A stretch of DNA of 64,000 nucleotides from Acidimicrobiia bacterium (GTDB taxonomy: Bacteria > Actinomycetota > Acidimicrobiia > Spongiisociales > ZC4RG35). Made by a program: the position numbers and the translations under genes. The notes below the pieces were generated by a model. The model had not been told where the DNA came from, did not search any database, and saw only the letters and a list, made by a program, of their open reading frames with translations. Position 1 is the stretch's first letter. Every line of letters starts with the position of its first letter. The stretch covers positions 1-64,000 of the forward strand of contig JANQRA010000002.1 of assembly GCA_028284765.1 (NCBI GenBank). The letters are read 5' to 3'. Shown in pieces: positions 28,129 through 36,225 of this stretch.

Positions 28129-28983
28129 CCCAACGCGGGTGATGACGTAGACCAACCCGACCCCCACTAGGCCCGCGACAGACACCGCCACCCAGTCATC
28201 ACCAGGAGCTCCGAGTGCCGGGCTGTCCACGCCACCAGGCCACGGCCAGAGCACCCGAAGCGACCCGAGCATCAGCCCAACAAGGGCGGCGACAACCGGA
28301 TCGTGGTGAGTGTCGAGTGCCCACTTGAGAACCTGCGAAAACAGGGCCAGGCCGAGGATCGCCCCGGCACCCACTACGAGGATTGTCGTGAAATCTCTCT
28401 CATTCACGGCGTCGAGCACCGGCTGATACATCCCGAGTATCAACAAGATCAGTGACCCCGAGATGCCCGGAAGGATCATGGCGCAGATCGCCACGGATCC
28501 GGCGACAAAGAATGCGAATAGGCCCGGGTCAGATACTGATCCGTCATCTCCGAATCCCAGGAGAACGAAGAGGACGATTCCGACACCGAGAGTTATGAAG
28601 GCGTGCCACTCCTTCGGCTGTTGGAGGATTCTCCAGGCGACGACTATCGATCCGATCACCAGGCCGAAGAAGACTCCGGCCATAATCGTTGGGTTCTCCT
28701 CGAGCTGAGTGTCTATCAGCGACGCCAGGAGAATCACGGCCGACCCAATGCCGATGCCGAGCGGTATCAGTAGAGACCATTCGACCTTTTTCAGGTGTTC
28801 CATCGCATCTCGGAACCTGAAACGGACCATGTCGCCGAGCGCCGAGCTTCCTTCTTTGATCGAGGCCACCAGGCGCTCGTAGATGCCAAGCACTAAGGCG
28901 ATGGTTCCCCCGGACACGCCGGGGACGAGATCGGCTGTGCCCATGAAGAAGCCGCCAACAAGCGTTCGGACTAAGTCGATCAT
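28111..28983 (-). CDS. DUF368 membrane protein, PopT-type undecaprenyl-phosphate transporter
   Basis: A 290-residue polytopic membrane protein with about eight hydrophobic segments. The family signature near the start is GFFMGTADLVPGVSGGTIAL, and MILPGISGSLILLILGMY is its inverted-repeat counterpart. DUF368 proteins have been reported to recycle undecaprenyl phosphate across the membrane; that role is taken from the family, not shown here. It lies immediately downstream of, and on the same strand as, the threonine-dehydratase-like gene. Confidence 0.88.
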   Translation of the reverse strand: MIDLVRTLVGGFFMGTADLVPGVSGGTIALVLGIYERLVASIKEGSSALGDMVRFRFRDAMEHLKKVEWSLLIPLGIGIGSAVILLASLIDTQLEENPTIMAGVFFGLVIGSIVVAWRILQQPKEWHAFITLGVGIVLFVLLGFGDDGSVSDPGLFAFFVAGSVAICAMILPGISGSLILLILGMYQPVLDAVNERDFTTILVVGAGAILGLALFSQVLKWALDTHHDPVVAALVGLMLGSLRVLWPWPGGVDSPALGAPGDDWVAVSVAGLVGVGLVYVITRVGSARRG

Positions 28984-29025
28984 TGCGATCGTCTTATCGA
29001 CATCGACGTCATAGGCATTGAAGGA

Positions 29026-29952
29026 TCAGACCACCGAACCTGGATCGACGTTTCCGCCCGAGAGAACGGCGACGACCCGGGAGCCCTTTTGAGGTCGGAC
29101 AGCGCCCGTCTGCAGCCCGGCGATCGTGGTGGCCGCGGCGGGCTCGACAACCAAGCGGTAATGGGCCCATAGCCACTTCTGAGCGGTGACGATGGCGTCG
29201 TCATCGACAAGGGCGGAGCTGTTGATCCAGTTGCGGGCCGCCCAGGGATGATCCCCCACAGTCCGAGCACCCAGTGAAGAAGAGGCAACACCGCTGACCT
29301 GGACTTCCACCTGTTTACCTGCGTTGATCGAAGCATTGAGGCTATTGCACGACGCAGGCTCGACCGCGTGAACGGCGAAGTCATTCATGCACCAGGCTGC
29401 AATTCCGCCGATCAGTCCCCCGCCACCTACAGCGACGATGAACTCGTCGGCTTTGGCCTGTTGGAGACTCTCCATGGCCAAGGTTGCCTGTCCGGCCATG
29501 ACTTCGAATTGGTCGTACGCGTGTGCAACAAAGGCACCCGATTCTCGGGCGAATTCGGCGGACGCCGCCAGCGCCTCGTCGTAGTACCCATCGATCACCC
29601 GAACGTCGGCACCGTAAGTTGCGATCCGATCGATCTTCTCCGAAGGCGACGTCGCTGGCACGAAGACAGTCGCTCGATGACCCAAGGCGTTTGCCGCATA
29701 GCCAGCGGCGATCCCGAAGTTCCCGCCAGAGGCGGCCACGATTCCTGCATCCGGGACTTCTGCAGAGGTCAGCAGGGAGAACGCACCCCTCGGCTTGAAC
29801 GAACCCGTCACCTGGGTGTGCTCGAGTTTCAACGACACCTCGTATTCAGACGAGATGTCGTTGCCGATGTCGAGCATTGGAGTCACACGCACGTGTCCGG
29901 AGATCCGGGCAGCGGATGCCTCGATGTCTGGGCGCGTTGGCGTTGAGACCAC
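29026..29952 (-). CDS. Threonine/serine dehydratase-like PLP enzyme
   Basis: Fold-type II PLP enzyme of 308 residues. The Schiff-base Lys is in TGSFKPRGAFSLL, the ASGGNFGIAAGYAA loop binds the substrate carboxylate, and GGGGLIGGIA cradles the phosphate. There is no C-terminal ACT domain, so it is a catabolic or serine-racemase-like form rather than biosynthetic IlvA. The start appears to be GTG. Substrate (Thr, Ser or a hydroxylated amino acid) cannot be fixed from sequence. Confidence 0.86.
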   Translation of the reverse strand: MVSTPTRPDIEASAARISGHVRVTPMLDIGNDISSEYEVSLKLEHTQVTGSFKPRGAFSLLTSAEVPDAGIVAASGGNFGIAAGYAANALGHRATVFVPATSPSEKIDRIATYGADVRVIDGYYDEALAASAEFARESGAFVAHAYDQFEVMAGQATLAMESLQQAKADEFIVAVGGGGLIGGIAAWCMNDFAVHAVEPASCNSLNASINAGKQVEVQVSGVASSSLGARTVGDHPWAARNWINSSALVDDDAIVTAQKWLWAHYRLVVEPAAATTIAGLQTGAVRPQKGSRVVAVLSGGNVDPGSVV

Positions 29953-29981
29953 GCGACTTGGTTGAGAAGTCGGTCTACTCG

Positions 29982-30233
29982 CTAGTTGCGAGGGCGTGCG
30001 ACGTTGACAGTCAGTTCACGACCGCCCATGTCGGCGCCATTGAGGGCCGAGATCGCTGCCTGTGCCGCATCGTCGGACTCCATCTCCACGAAGCCGAAGC
30101 CACGCGAACGACCGGTATCGCGGTCGGTGATCACGTGTGCCGAGGAGACGGCTCCGTGCTCGCTGAATAGGTTCTCGAGTTCGTTCGAGTCTGTGCTGAA
30201 GGGAAGGTTCCCTACGTAGATGTTTGTTGCCAC
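29982..30233 (-). CDS. RRM-type RNA-binding protein
   Basis: An 83-residue single RNA recognition motif. RNP2 is IYVGNLPF, RNP1 is RGFGFVEM, and the C-terminus is GGRELTVNVARPRN. It resembles the small glycine-rich-type RRM proteins of cyanobacteria and some other bacteria. The GTG at 30233 is chosen because AGGAG stands six bases upstream; longer frames to 30398 have no support. It is monocistronic, between the dehydratase and rhodanese genes. Confidence 0.88.
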   Translation of the reverse strand: MATNIYVGNLPFSTDSNELENLFSEHGAVSSAHVITDRDTGRSRGFGFVEMESDDAAQAAISALNGADMGGRELTVNVARPRN

Positions 30234-30351
30234 CAGTTGCTCCTGTTTTGGGCGTTTGATTGAGACGCCCGACAAACCGATCAACGGAACCACCAAGGCG
30301 TAGCGCATAAGCGCCGGCGAGGACTTTAGCGATATGGAACCGTGAGCACGG

Positions 30352-30753
30352 CTACTTAGTTGCCGGAGCGATTGGTTTCCCGGCTCCAGTCCACCCAAAG
30401 AACCCTCCTTCGAGATTGGCTACGTTGCGATAACCCAGCTCCTGAAGGGTCACGCAGGTCAGCGCACCGTTCCCTCCCCCGTCGCAGTACGTGACTATCC
30501 GGGCGTCGTAATCCCCGAAAACGCCTTCTGGCCGGAAGTAGGGACTCTCCGGGTCGGCCCACCATTCGATGACTTGCCTGGGGACATGGTTTGCGCCCTC
30601 GATGCCTCCCCGGCGCTCGATCTCGATCGGAAGGCGGGTATCGAGAAGCACCACATCACCAGCTTCCAACTCACCGGCGAGCTCGTCGGGCGAGATGGTC
30701 TCGATCTTCTCGTTGGCCTCTTCCCACATCTGCATGACTGATTTCCGGGTCAT
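30352..30753 (-). CDS. Rhodanese-like sulfurtransferase
   Basis: A single rhodanese domain of 133 residues. LLDTRLPIEIERRGGIEGANH is the typical first half, and the active-site loop begins at the Cys of VTYCDGGGNGA. FGWTGAGKPIAP closes the domain. It carries persulfide sulfur or acts in thiol chemistry; no partner is evident. The start is the ATG at 30753, with a second possible ATG six codons in. It is divergent from the RidA gene. Confidence 0.85.
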   Translation of the reverse strand: MTRKSVMQMWEEANEKIETISPDELAGELEAGDVVLLDTRLPIEIERRGGIEGANHVPRQVIEWWADPESPYFRPEGVFGDYDARIVTYCDGGGNGALTCVTLQELGYRNVANLEGGFFGWTGAGKPIAPATK

Positions 30754-30821
30754 GAGACGAACGGTACAGGTCGGATACCGGGCCAGATGCTCGCCAAAGG
30801 CTCCGCACATACAATCCTCCG

Positions 30822-31241
30822 ATGCCGGTACAGCACCTCAACCCACCGAGTCTTCATCCGCCAGCAGGGCAATACAGCCATGTTGCCGTCGCTTCGGGGA
30901 ATCGCTTTGCGTTTATTGCTGGCCAGGTGGCCCTAGACCAATCCGGACAGCTCGTTGGATCCGGCGACGTCGCTGCCCAGACGCGTCAGGCGCTTGCAAA
31001 TCTCGCCAACCTTTGTGAGGAACTAGGCGCTACACCTTCGGACATCGTGGAGCTCCGCACCTTCGTCGTGGGGTCGGAGAGTCTCGATGGCTTTCGCTCG
31101 GCTCGCACGGAAGCGTTCTCTGAGCTCTTTCCGAACGGTGCTTATCCACCAAACACTCTCCTGGTCGTCTCCGGACTTGCCAGTGACGAGTTCAAGATCG
31201 AAATCTCAGCTGTGGTCGCCCTCGGGTCGGAAGAAAGCTGA
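30822..31241 (+). CDS. RidA/YjgF family enamine-imine deaminase-like protein
   Basis: A 139-residue member of the RidA superfamily (FAFIAGQVALDQSGQLVG, ALANLANLCEELGATPSDIV, YPPNTLLVVSGLAS). Canonical RidA ends in a catalytic Arg within an R-x-E-like motif. Here the corresponding region is EFKIEISAVVAL, so it belongs to a sub-family where deaminase activity is less certain. The FAD oxidoreductase that follows 20 bases later would yield imine products, a sensible functional pairing. Confidence 0.85.
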   Translation: MPVQHLNPPSLHPPAGQYSHVAVASGNRFAFIAGQVALDQSGQLVGSGDVAAQTRQALANLANLCEELGATPSDIVELRTFVVGSESLDGFRSARTEAFSELFPNGAYPPNTLLVVSGLASDEFKIEISAVVALGSEES

Positions 31242-31261
31242 CGAGGGATGACGGGATACGT

Positions 31262-32431
31262 GTGAGAGACACGATCATCGTCGGTGGTGCAGCCATGGGA
31301 TGGGCGACCGCCCATCACCTGCTGATGCGCGAGCCGGACCTGGATGTTGTGGTTGTCGAGAAGGACCCCTCGCTCCGACATGCTTCAACGACGCTCTGCG
31401 ATGGGAATGTGAGGGTCCAGTTCAATCTCGAAGAGAACATCGCCATGTCGATGTACGCGATGCAAGTCGTCGACAACATGGAAGACGAGTTGGGCTTTGA
31501 TTCCTACAGGCCAGATCCGATGGCGCGACATCAGGGCAACCTCTTCCTCGTGAATCGGGACAGCCAGCCAGCCGCAAAGGCGGGACTCGAGTTGCAACAA
31601 CGCCTCGGTGCCGGAACCGAATGGATTGATGCCGATGACATCGCGCAACGTTTCCCAGCCCTCACTTCGACGGAGATCGTCGGCGGAACGTTCGGTCCGC
31701 GTGATGGTTCGGTTGATCCCAACGTCGTTGTAGACGCCTATCGCAGGAATGCCCAACGAAACGGTGCTGAGCTGGTGGTGGGCGAAGTGGAGTCCCTCCT
31801 CGTGGACCAAGATCTTTCCCAGGGTGTTCTGATGAAGTCGGGCGAGTCCATCCACGGGTCCAACGTTGTGGTGTGTGCTGGTGCGTGGAGCGCTCAGCTC
31901 CTGGCTACGACCGGGCTAGAGATACCCGTCGAGCCCGTGACGAGGACCGTGTACGTCGTCAGCGGGGAGGTCGAGGGAAGCGAAGGTATGCCTTCCACAT
32001 TTCTTCCTTCAGGCGTATACGTACTACCGGAGTCCGACGGCACTTTCCTGATCGCATGGTCGACCGAGGCTGATCCGATCGGGTTCGACTTCGCCCCTGC
32101 CCCGAGGTCACGCTTCTACGACGTGATCTGGCCGGCTCTTGTCGATGTCTTGCCGTCGTTTGATCGACTCGAGGTGGTGAGCTCCTGGGCTGGCCTCTAC
32201 GCACAGAACCACCTCGACGCCAACGGGATCATTGGTGCTTGGCCAGAGATAGAAGGCTTGTACTTGGCCACAGGATTCAGCGGCCACGGTTTCCAGCAAG
32301 CGCCGGCTGTCGGAAGGTATCTCGCGGAACGGATACTGGGGGTGGAGCATTCGCTGGACTTGGCGCGGTTGGGTCCCGAACGCATCCTCACCGGGGTTCC
32401 AGTTGCGGAGTTCGCCGGTCGCATCATCTAG
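31262..32431 (+). CDS. FAD-dependent amino-acid/sarcosine oxidase-like oxidoreductase
   Basis: DAO-family flavoenzyme of 389 residues with GTG start. The Rossmann dinucleotide motif is IIVGGAAMGWATAHHL with the ribose-binding acid in VVVVEKD. The C-terminal FAD contact is LYLATGFSGHGFQQAPAVG. It probably oxidises a secondary or D-amino acid to an imine. It forms a two-gene operon with the RidA-like gene. Downstream lie 118 bases and then the convergent end of the transporter ATPase gene. Confidence 0.87.
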   Translation: MRDTIIVGGAAMGWATAHHLLMREPDLDVVVVEKDPSLRHASTTLCDGNVRVQFNLEENIAMSMYAMQVVDNMEDELGFDSYRPDPMARHQGNLFLVNRDSQPAAKAGLELQQRLGAGTEWIDADDIAQRFPALTSTEIVGGTFGPRDGSVDPNVVVDAYRRNAQRNGAELVVGEVESLLVDQDLSQGVLMKSGESIHGSNVVVCAGAWSAQLLATTGLEIPVEPVTRTVYVVSGEVEGSEGMPSTFLPSGVYVLPESDGTFLIAWSTEADPIGFDFAPAPRSRFYDVIWPALVDVLPSFDRLEVVSSWAGLYAQNHLDANGIIGAWPEIEGLYLATGFSGHGFQQAPAVGRYLAERILGVEHSLDLARLGPERILTGVPVAEFAGRII

Positions 32432-32550
32432 ACACCAGTAGTCTGGTAGGACAGCTTTCGAACCTCGAAGTCCCTGGTCAGCGGACTGATAGGTACCCGA
32501 TCGGTTCAACCCGAAGACGCCGCTATGCCGGCTTCACAATTGCAGAACGC

Positions 32551-33333
32551 TCAGCGCCCCTCGGAACCCACCTGTGTCAGCGGGACGACGAATCGCTTGC
32601 CGTTCACGTCGTGGATACTGGTCTCGACTCCATAGACCAACCGAAGATTGTCACGAGTGATTGTCTCTTCTGCCGCACCGGAAGAGTGAATTTGGCCGTC
32701 CGACAGCATGATGATCTTGTCCGCAAATCGGGAGGCGAGGTTCAGATCGTGTACGACCATCAGAACGGCCATCTGCTGCGCGTGCATAAGCCCGTGGAGG
32801 ATTTCCATGACCTCGAGCTGATGAGCGATATCCAGGGCCGATGTAGGTTCGTCGAGCAGGAGCACTCGAGGAGTCTGGGCGATTGCCCGGGCGATCAGCA
32901 CTCGTTGTTGCTGACCTCCAGAAAGCTGATTGAACTCTCGCAGTGCTATCGAACCGAGATCGAGCCGGAACAGGATGTCCATCACGATCTCGATGTCTCG
33001 CTCGCGCGTGCTGACCGACGCGTGAGGTCTGCGGCCCATCATCACCGTGTCGAACACCGTCGCGGAATAGAGCATGTTCGAGGTCTGCGCTACATACCCG
33101 ATGTTCCTTGCGATCTCCATCGTGCTCAACGATGAAATGCGGGTGCCGTCGATGAATACTGACCCGCGTTTGGGCCGAAGCAGGGAGTTGATGCACTTCA
33201 CGAGCGTGCTCTTTCCGCTTCCGTTCGGCCCAACGACACAGGCAATCTCGGCCCCATCGAGATGCAGGTCGATACCTTTAAGAATCGGATTGCTTCCGTA
33301 GGAGAAGTGAAGATCAGATACTTCGAGGATCAT
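32551..33333 (-). CDS. ABC importer ATPase, FecE/BtuD-type
   Basis: A 260-residue ATPase with Walker A GPNGSGKSTLVK, Q-loop region YVAQTSNML, signature LSGGQQQRV, Walker B VLLLDEPTSALD and the switch His in VVHDLNLA. It belongs to the iron-siderophore/cobalamin subclass. The start is the ATG at 33333, which overlaps the permease stop (ATGA); a much longer open frame upstream only reads antisense to its codon logic inside the permease gene. It is the last gene of the importer operon. Confidence 0.92.
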   Translation of the reverse strand: MILEVSDLHFSYGSNPILKGIDLHLDGAEIACVVGPNGSGKSTLVKCINSLLRPKRGSVFIDGTRISSLSTMEIARNIGYVAQTSNMLYSATVFDTVMMGRRPHASVSTRERDIEIVMDILFRLDLGSIALREFNQLSGGQQQRVLIARAIAQTPRVLLLDEPTSALDIAHQLEVMEILHGLMHAQQMAVLMVVHDLNLASRFADKIIMLSDGQIHSSGAAEETITRDNLRLVYGVETSIHDVNGKRFVVPLTQVGSEGR

Positions 33334-34460
33334 GTCAGGCTGCTTCCGCGACGCATGATGAGGTAGAGAAAGAGCGGCACACCCATGAATGCCGTCACCG
33401 CCCCGACCGGGAGAATGACAGGAGAGATGATCGTGCGGGCGACGGTATCGGCGAGAATGAGGAGCAGCGCACCGACAAGGCCCGAGGCGGGAATGAGGAT
33501 GCGGTTGTCCGAACCAACGATCATCCTCACGATGTGCGGAGAGACGAGACCAATGAAGCCAATGGTCCCGGTGAAACTGACCACCGTCGCAACCATGAGG
33601 GTCGAGATCGCAATAGCGAAGATCCGCACCGATTGTACGTTGACGCCCATACTCTTCGCGGACGCATCCCCGGCATTCATGATGTTCAGATCCCACGCCT
33701 TCCACATCAAGAGCAAGGTCCCTGGGATAACGAGCAGCGCAGCCACCCCGTTCTTGGCCCAATCGGCCTTCCCGAGATCCCCAACCGCCCAGAAGACGGC
33801 GGCTCTCACGGCATCCGAATCGCCAAAATACTGAATCATCGTGGTCATAGCCTGAAAGAAGAAAAGCAGTGCGAGCCCGGTCAGCACCATGGTCAGTGGA
33901 GTTGCCCCACTTCGAACGGAGAACGCAAGGATGAGCCCGGAGGCAAGGAGGGCAAAGAAGAACGCATTGCCGACAATGAGGAGGTCGCCGCCCAGTATTC
34001 CGACGCCGAGGATGATCGCCAACGACGCGCCAAACGACGCAGCCGAGGCGATTCCAAGCATGTACGGATCCGCGAGTGGGTTTCTGAGCACCACCTGCAT
34101 GACTGCTCCGGAGGATCCGAGGGCGATACCTGCGAGCAATCCCATGACAATCCGCGGCAGTCTGAGCTTCCAGATGATGATGTCGGTGCTGTTCTCACCG
34201 AATCCGTCGGCACCGAGTACCCCTCTGAATATCGTCTCATAGACGTCCCCGAGCGCAATGTCAGCAGATCCGAGGGCTACCGCCACGCCAATGAGCAGGA
34301 ACACAGCGGGGACCAAGACGATGATGAGGATGCGTTTCCTGAGACGATGCTTGAGATAAGACGCCTTCAGCGATTCACGCTGCTCAGTCGACGCCCCGAT
34401 CCCCGGTGAGCCATCACCAGAAAACCCGAGATTGGTCGACTCTTTCTCCAGGTTCGTCAA
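33330..34460 (-). CDS. FecCD-family ABC transporter permease
   Basis: A 376-residue permease for iron-siderophore, heme or cobalamin-type substrates. After a charged N-terminal extension of about 45 residues come some nine to ten hydrophobic helices. Family landmarks are LRLPRIVMGLLAGIALGSSG and GFIGLVSPHIVRMIVGSDNR. It is coupled to the ATPase gene and separated from the binding-protein gene by 247 bases containing a long palindrome. Confidence 0.93.
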   Translation of the reverse strand: MTNLEKESTNLGFSGDGSPGIGASTEQRESLKASYLKHRLRKRILIIVLVPAVFLLIGVAVALGSADIALGDVYETIFRGVLGADGFGENSTDIIIWKLRLPRIVMGLLAGIALGSSGAVMQVVLRNPLADPYMLGIASAASFGASLAIILGVGILGGDLLIVGNAFFFALLASGLILAFSVRSGATPLTMVLTGLALLFFFQAMTTMIQYFGDSDAVRAAVFWAVGDLGKADWAKNGVAALLVIPGTLLLMWKAWDLNIMNAGDASAKSMGVNVQSVRIFAIAISTLMVATVVSFTGTIGFIGLVSPHIVRMIVGSDNRILIPASGLVGALLLILADTVARTIISPVILPVGAVTAFMGVPLFLYLIMRRGSSLT

Positions 34461-34707
34461 GACAAGCCCCTGCCTCTTCCAGCGAACCGCATCGCGGCCG
34501 GCATCCCTGAGGCCTTACAACTCGGGCCTATCCCAGCGACCGTAGGGCTACCCATGCACTGCTCACGGTATGCCGACAAGTTGGGCTCACTCACCCGCTC
34601 GCTCAGAGTGCAGGCTACGCAAACAAGCCACGTGTTGAGCTGTCAAGCGACGCTTGACATGGGGCCTACGCGTAGTCGGGACCTTGCCATCTGCTTCGCT
34701 CTTGGCC
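34461..34707. other. Intergenic gap within importer operon
   Basis: A 247-base gap between the binding-protein stop and the permease start. It contains no gene I can support. It holds the 19-bp palindrome described separately, and its GC-rich remainder shows several short complementary stretches but no recognisable cobalamin riboswitch core. An internal promoter or processing site is likely. Confidence 0.4.
34641..34659. promoter_or_regulatory. 19-bp perfect palindrome, likely operator
   Basis: The sequence TGTCAAGCG-A-CGCTTGACA is a perfect inverted repeat with 9-bp arms around one base. It lies about 180 bases upstream of the permease start and 49 bases beyond the binding-protein stop. No T-tract follows on either strand, so a protein-binding site is more likely than a terminator. 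Confidence 0.5.
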
Positions 34708-35931
34708 CTATTCCTCTGGATAGACGAATACCCCTGTCTCTGTCAGGTCCACATCGACACCAAGGATGCGGGTGTAATACTCCTGGTGCAATGCCTGGGG
34801 ATCCAGGTCTTCGAACAAGTCGGGGTGCAACCACTTGGCATAGTACGCAAAACCGATAACGGACCGGGGGCTTCCGAGAAAGTGATCCGACTGATAGAAC
34901 ACCCGATCATTCTGCACCGCCGAGGTCTCAGCGAACACCGGATTGCCAGCGATCCTCTCTCTCTCGGCCGCCACAAACGAGTTGTCGTCTACCTCGATTC
35001 CGTAGTTGGGCCCCATCCCATCACCGATGATGAGCACGTCGAAATCCTGCGACGCAAGCCACTCTTGATCGATCGTGAATATCGCTCCCGCGCCCTGATC
35101 AGCAATATCGCCGGCGACGTTGATAGATCCTGTGATTCTGTTTCGGTCGGGGATGTAGTCGAAAGCGTCCGTAAGGGTTCCGATGCCATCACCACCCCAC
35201 GCATTGTGATAGAAGTAGCGGGTCTTCTCCGATTCCTCCAGGTTCGCAGTCCTCTCGGCTATCGAGTTCTCAATGTCCTGATACCACGCTATGTAGTTGG
35301 AGGCTTCCTCCTCTTTGTCGAGAAGCTGACCGAGGGTCTCAAAACCGTCGACCAACGTGGCCGGGTTGAAGGTTCTGAGCACCACCACGGGAATGACTCC
35401 GTCCAGGGCCTCGATGAGTTCTGGCAATCCCGGGCCGGGGATCGATTCGAGGATTAGCAAGTCAGGATCGATGTCTATGAGAGCCTCCAAGTTCACCTCA
35501 TAGATACCCCCTAGGTCCGGCACGTCATCGAAGTTCGGATGGATGCTGGTATCGAGGTTGTAGGGACCTCGGGCTACTGCCAGATCCCAGGAGTCGAGGA
35601 TCCTGAGGACCTCCGGGGTCGAATAGTGGGTAAAGGCGACCGATTCGACCGGCAGGGATACGGTGACCTCGCGCCCGAGGAAGTCTGTCACCGTAACGGT
35701 CTTTTCGTCTTCGTGGTCGTGACCCTCGTCTTCGTGGTCGTGACCCTCGTCATCATGGTCGTCATCGCCGGTTGTGGTCGTGGTGGCCGCCACAGTGGTC
35801 GTGGTCGCCTCCGTCGACTCCGTTGTATCTGCCGACGAGCCGTCCCCACAGCCTGCCGCAACGAGGGCAACCACCAGGAGGAGTGCAAGAACGAGGTTTG
35901 CTCGCGTTGGTGTTTTGGTTGGATGGTTCAT
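34708..35931 (-). CDS. Metal/siderophore ABC transporter substrate-binding lipoprotein with His-Asp-rich tract
   Basis: A 407-residue lipoprotein. The signal sequence LVLALLLVVALVAAGC ends in a lipobox Cys. A Thr-rich linker follows, then an acidic His-rich tract (GDDDHDDEGHDHEDEGHDHE, about 54-73), and then a class III binding-protein fold (VESVAFTHYSTPEVLRIL, DPDLLILESIPG). His-rich tracts of this kind are typical of zinc or nickel binding proteins, whereas the permease family usually handles iron complexes, so the metal is open. It is encoded upstream of permease and ATPase. A 15-base operator-like motif lies 12 bases before the start. Confidence 0.88.
   Translation of the reverse strand: MNHPTKTPTRANLVLALLLVVALVAAGCGDGSSADTTESTEATTTTVAATTTTTGDDDHDDEGHDHEDEGHDHEDEKTVTVTDFLGREVTVSLPVESVAFTHYSTPEVLRILDSWDLAVARGPYNLDTSIHPNFDDVPDLGGIYEVNLEALIDIDPDLLILESIPGPGLPELIEALDGVIPVVVLRTFNPATLVDGFETLGQLLDKEEEASNYIAWYQDIENSIAERTANLEESEKTRYFYHNAWGGDGIGTLTDAFDYIPDRNRITGSINVAGDIADQGAGAIFTIDQEWLASQDFDVLIIGDGMGPNYGIEVDDNSFVAAERERIAGNPVFAETSAVQNDRVFYQSDHFLGSPRSVIGFAYYAKWLHPDLFEDLDPQALHQEYYTRILGVDVDLTETGVFVYPEE
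35706..35760 (-). repeat. 21-bp tandem repeat encoding the His-Asp-rich tract
   Basis: Two perfect 21-bp units (35706-35726 and 35727-35747) and a partial third copy encode the repeated EGHDHED heptapeptide of the binding protein. Slippage at this repeat would change the number of metal-binding residues in steps of seven. Confidence 0.75.
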
Positions 35932-35943
35932 CCCCGCAACATA

Positions 35944-35958
35944 TGAGAACGAGAATCA
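35944..35958. promoter_or_regulatory. Putative metal-regulator box 1
   Basis: TGAGAACGAGAATCA, 12 bases before the binding-protein ATG. It matches a second copy at 36183-36197 in 13 of 15 bases. The TGA...TCA ends and 15-base length resemble Fur/Zur-type 7-1-7 operators, although the dyad is imperfect. The regulator is not encoded in the window. Confidence 0.5.
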
Positions 35959-36088
35959 ACCTCATAGGGCCATTGGTCCTATGGATCCCTTCCTCATCGG
36001 GGCCCTCCTTCGGATTGGCCTGTTCCCACGCTGCGAAGACCTTGCGTTCCGAGAATCAGGCTCGCTCCGATCTCGCCTACTGCTGCCC

Positions 36089-36165
36089 ATGGAGACTCGC
36101 TACGACGCAACAGCCGAGTACCACGAGTTCCACGTGCACGACGCATGGGACCGACTAAACGAATG
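36089..36165 (+). pseudogene. Truncated copy of the neighbouring methyltransferase N-terminus
   Basis: Beginning ATG GAG ACT, this stretch encodes METRYDATAEYHEFHVHDAW and then DRL. It aligns without gaps to MDASYDITAEFHEVFMPPAW and DRL of the intact gene at 36226. Similarity stops after about 25 codons, directly before box 2. It appears to be the 5' end of a second gene copy whose remainder was deleted, or a partial tandem duplication that also copied the operator. Confidence 0.65.
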
Positions 36166-36182
36166 CGTCGCACCCGGCGTTG

Positions 36183-36197
36183 TGAGAATGAGACTCA
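36183..36197. promoter_or_regulatory. Putative metal-regulator box 2
   Basis: TGAGAATGAGACTCA, 28 bases before the methyltransferase start, the partner of the box at 35944-35958. The outer TGAG/CTCA bases are dyad-symmetric. Placement upstream of both the importer and the methyltransferase suggests shared control. Confidence 0.5.
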
Positions 36198-36225
36198 CTC
36201 CGGCTCACGAGGTTATCGTTCGCTC

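Noticed and set aside
34461-34640. Cobalamin riboswitch before the FecCD permease
   Set aside because: I could not find the conserved riboswitch core, and the sequence lies inside an operon rather than in a leader. A covariance-model search would settle it.
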